Shown piece after piece: positions 5,664 to 6,731 of a stretch of DNA of 6,731 nt. A model generated the notes under the pieces. The model was not told the origin of the DNA. It worked only from the letters and a program-made list of their open reading frames with translations, and searched no databases. Position numbers and translations under genes: made by a program. Every line of letters starts with the position of its first letter. Within the stretch, counting starts at the first letter, position 1. Source of the DNA: Thermoanaerobaculales bacterium (GTDB lineage Bacteria > Acidobacteriota > Thermoanaerobaculia > Thermoanaerobaculales > Sulfomarinibacteraceae); NCBI GenBank assembly GCA_029932545.1, contig JAOZPW010000157.1, positions 1 to 6,731 of the forward strand, read 5' to 3'.

Positions 5664-6413
5664 ATGTCGGGCCACAGCAAATGGAGCACCATCAAGCACA
5701 AGAAGGGCCGGGCTGATGCCAAGCGGGCCAAGATCTTCACCAAAATTATTCGCGAGATCACCGTCGCTGCCCGGGCTGGAGGCGGTGATGTCGAAAGCAA
5801 TCCGCGCCTTCGGGCCGCGGTCGCGGCGGCCAAGAGCGCAAACATGCCAGGCGACAACATGAGCCGGGCGATCCAGCGCGGCACAGGGGAGCTTCCCGGA
5901 GTTCATTACGAAGAGGTTCGGTTCGAGGGATATGGCCCAGGCGGGGTTGCCGTGATGCTCGAATGCCTGACGGACAACCGAAATCGAACCGTTCCGGAGA
6001 TCCGCCACCTCTTCTCAAAACACAACGGAAACCTTGGGGAAAACGGAAGTGTAGGTTGGCTTTTCACCCGCAAGGGTCTGATCCTGGTGGCTCGCACCGA
6101 CGATATCGACGAGGATTGGTTACTGGAACAAGCTCTGGAGGCCGGCGCCGAAGATCTCGACACCGAGGATAGCGAGTACTTCCGGATTTTCACGGCGCCG
6201 GACGAACTCCATCAGGTCAAGGAGACGTTGGAGACCGGCGGCGTTTCAATTGAGGCCGCGCAATTCGACATGGAGCCATCGACTACCGTCGAGCTCGAAG
6301 GTAAGAAGGCCCAGCAGATGATCCGCTTAATGGAGGCCTTTGACGATCAAGATGATGTTCAAAACGCCTGGGCCAACTTCGACATTGACGAAGCGATTCT
6401 GGAGTTACTCTGA
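5664..6413 (+). CDS. yebC: YebC/TACO1-family protein
   Basis: This is a 249-residue cytoplasmic protein of the widely conserved YebC/PmpR/TACO1 family. The N-terminal signature is complete: GHSKWSTIKHKKGRADAKRAK, then FTKIIREI, AARAGGGD, NPRLRAAVAAAKSANMP and RAIQRGTG. It is followed by YEEVRFEGYGPGGVAVMLECLTDNRNRT and the GNLGENGSVGWLF stretch. The length is usual for the family. Members were long annotated as transcriptional regulators. More recent work on bacterial YebC and mitochondrial TACO1 points to a translation role, easing ribosome stalling on proline-rich stretches. Which role applies here cannot be read from the sequence. The stop codon overlaps the predicted ruvC start, so the two genes are translationally coupled, a common yebC-ruvC arrangement. 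The neighbour on the other side is the divergently transcribed kinase with a long Pro/Thr linker. Confidence 0.96.
   Translation: MSGHSKWSTIKHKKGRADAKRAKIFTKIIREITVAARAGGGDVESNPRLRAAVAAAKSANMPGDNMSRAIQRGTGELPGVHYEEVRFEGYGPGGVAVMLECLTDNRNRTVPEIRHLFSKHNGNLGENGSVGWLFTRKGLILVARTDDIDEDWLLEQALEAGAEDLDTEDSEYFRIFTAPDELHQVKETLETGGVSIEAAQFDMEPSTTVELEGKKAQQMIRLMEAFDDQDDVQNAWANFDIDEAILELL
6401..6404 (+). promoter_or_regulatory. Shine-Dalgarno inside the yebC end that places the ruvC start
   Basis: GGAG lies within the last codons of yebC, 5 bases before the CTG at 6410. This is ideal spacing for initiation at that codon and is the main support for the unusual ruvC start. Confidence 0.55.
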
Positions 6414-6731
6414 CGTCCCGAGTCATTGGCATTGATCCCGGGTCAGCCGCCACAGGGTGGGCGGTGGTGACCGTCGAGGGCAACCGGTATCAACTGCACG
6501 ACTTTGGAGTCATCAGGCCGAAAGGCGATGACCGTTCGACCCGTTTGGCCGATCTCGCCCAACGGCTGGCTAAGATCGTCGAGGGGCAAAATCCTGACCA
6601 GGCGGCCGTCGAGACACCGTTTACCGGGCGCAATCCACGGTCGACGTTTGTCCTGGCCGAGGCTCGAGGGGTGATTCTTTCGGTTCTGGGATCAGCCAAG
6701 ATCGGCGTCACCGACTACACCCCGGCCGAGG
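6410..6731 (+). CDS. ruvC: Crossover junction endodeoxyribonuclease RuvC (5' part, cut by window edge)
   Basis: RuvC is the dimeric Mg2+-dependent nuclease that resolves Holliday junctions with the RuvAB motor. About 107 residues are present, out of the 160-190 usual for the family. The core begins RVIGIDPGSAATGWAVV, with the first catalytic Asp at residue 9 in my numbering. The second catalytic acidic residue is E68 (AAVETPF), followed by GRNPRSTFVLAEARGVIL and the TDYTPAE segment, all in register. No ATG, GTG or TTG occurs in frame between the upstream stop (6386-6388) and the catalytic Asp. The first downstream GTG would remove that Asp. CTG at 6410-6412 gives MTSRVIGIDPG, the expected length, overlaps the yebC stop as CTGA, and has GGAG 5 bases upstream. 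ATT at 6425 is a less likely alternative. The gene is intact as far as seen. Confidence 0.93.
   Translation, partial: MTSRVIGIDPGSAATGWAVVTVEGNRYQLHDFGVIRPKGDDRSTRLADLAQRLAKIVEGQNPDQAAVETPFTGRNPRSTFVLAEARGVILSVLGSAKIGVTDYTPAE

Noticed and set aside
6490..6711. Minus-strand 73-codon frame opposite ruvC
   Set aside because: Shadow of the RuvC catalytic region on the plus strand.

Overview
This is a GC-rich window from a bacterium that is very probably diderm: it encodes a TonB C-terminal domain on a membrane-anchored protein. The housekeeping genes (folC, accD, yebC, ruvC) are full-length or edge-truncated and intact. The Ser/Thr kinase has features frequent in Myxococcota, Acidobacteriota and neighbouring lineages: a GGMAEVF glycine loop, an HRDVSPQN catalytic loop, and Pro/Thr linkers joined to TonB_C. 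The sequence alone does not fix the phylum, and this assignment is an inference.

Layout. Positions 1-184 hold no convincing gene, only a TTGCG-type short repeat and a small perfect hairpin. Four genes then lie on the minus strand. In transcription order they are a large multidomain kinase (start 5424), a 74-residue coiled-coil protein of unknown function, accD (acetyl-CoA carboxylase beta subunit) and folC (folylpolyglutamate/dihydrofolate synthase). A GC-rich hairpin separates the kinase/small-protein pair from accD-folC. A 239-bp divergent intergenic region (5425-5663) carries a good sigma70-like promoter for the kinase and a nested dyad. On the plus strand follow yebC (complete) and ruvC (5' part, cut by the window edge). 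ruvC appears to start at a CTG codon overlapping the yebC stop.

The most unusual object is the kinase (about 901 aa). It joins a receiver-like domain that has lost the phospho-acceptor Asp, a low-complexity linker, a complete and apparently active Hanks-type Ser/Thr kinase, one membrane segment, a roughly 56-residue Pro/Thr linker and a TonB C-terminal domain. This layout suggests a trans-envelope signalling protein: kinase inside, TonB-like domain in the periplasm. A small coiled-coil protein is translated from the same transcript. The rest of the window is core metabolism (fatty acid and folate synthesis), translation (YebC) and recombination (RuvC), with no sign of mobile elements, CRISPR, tRNA or rRNA.
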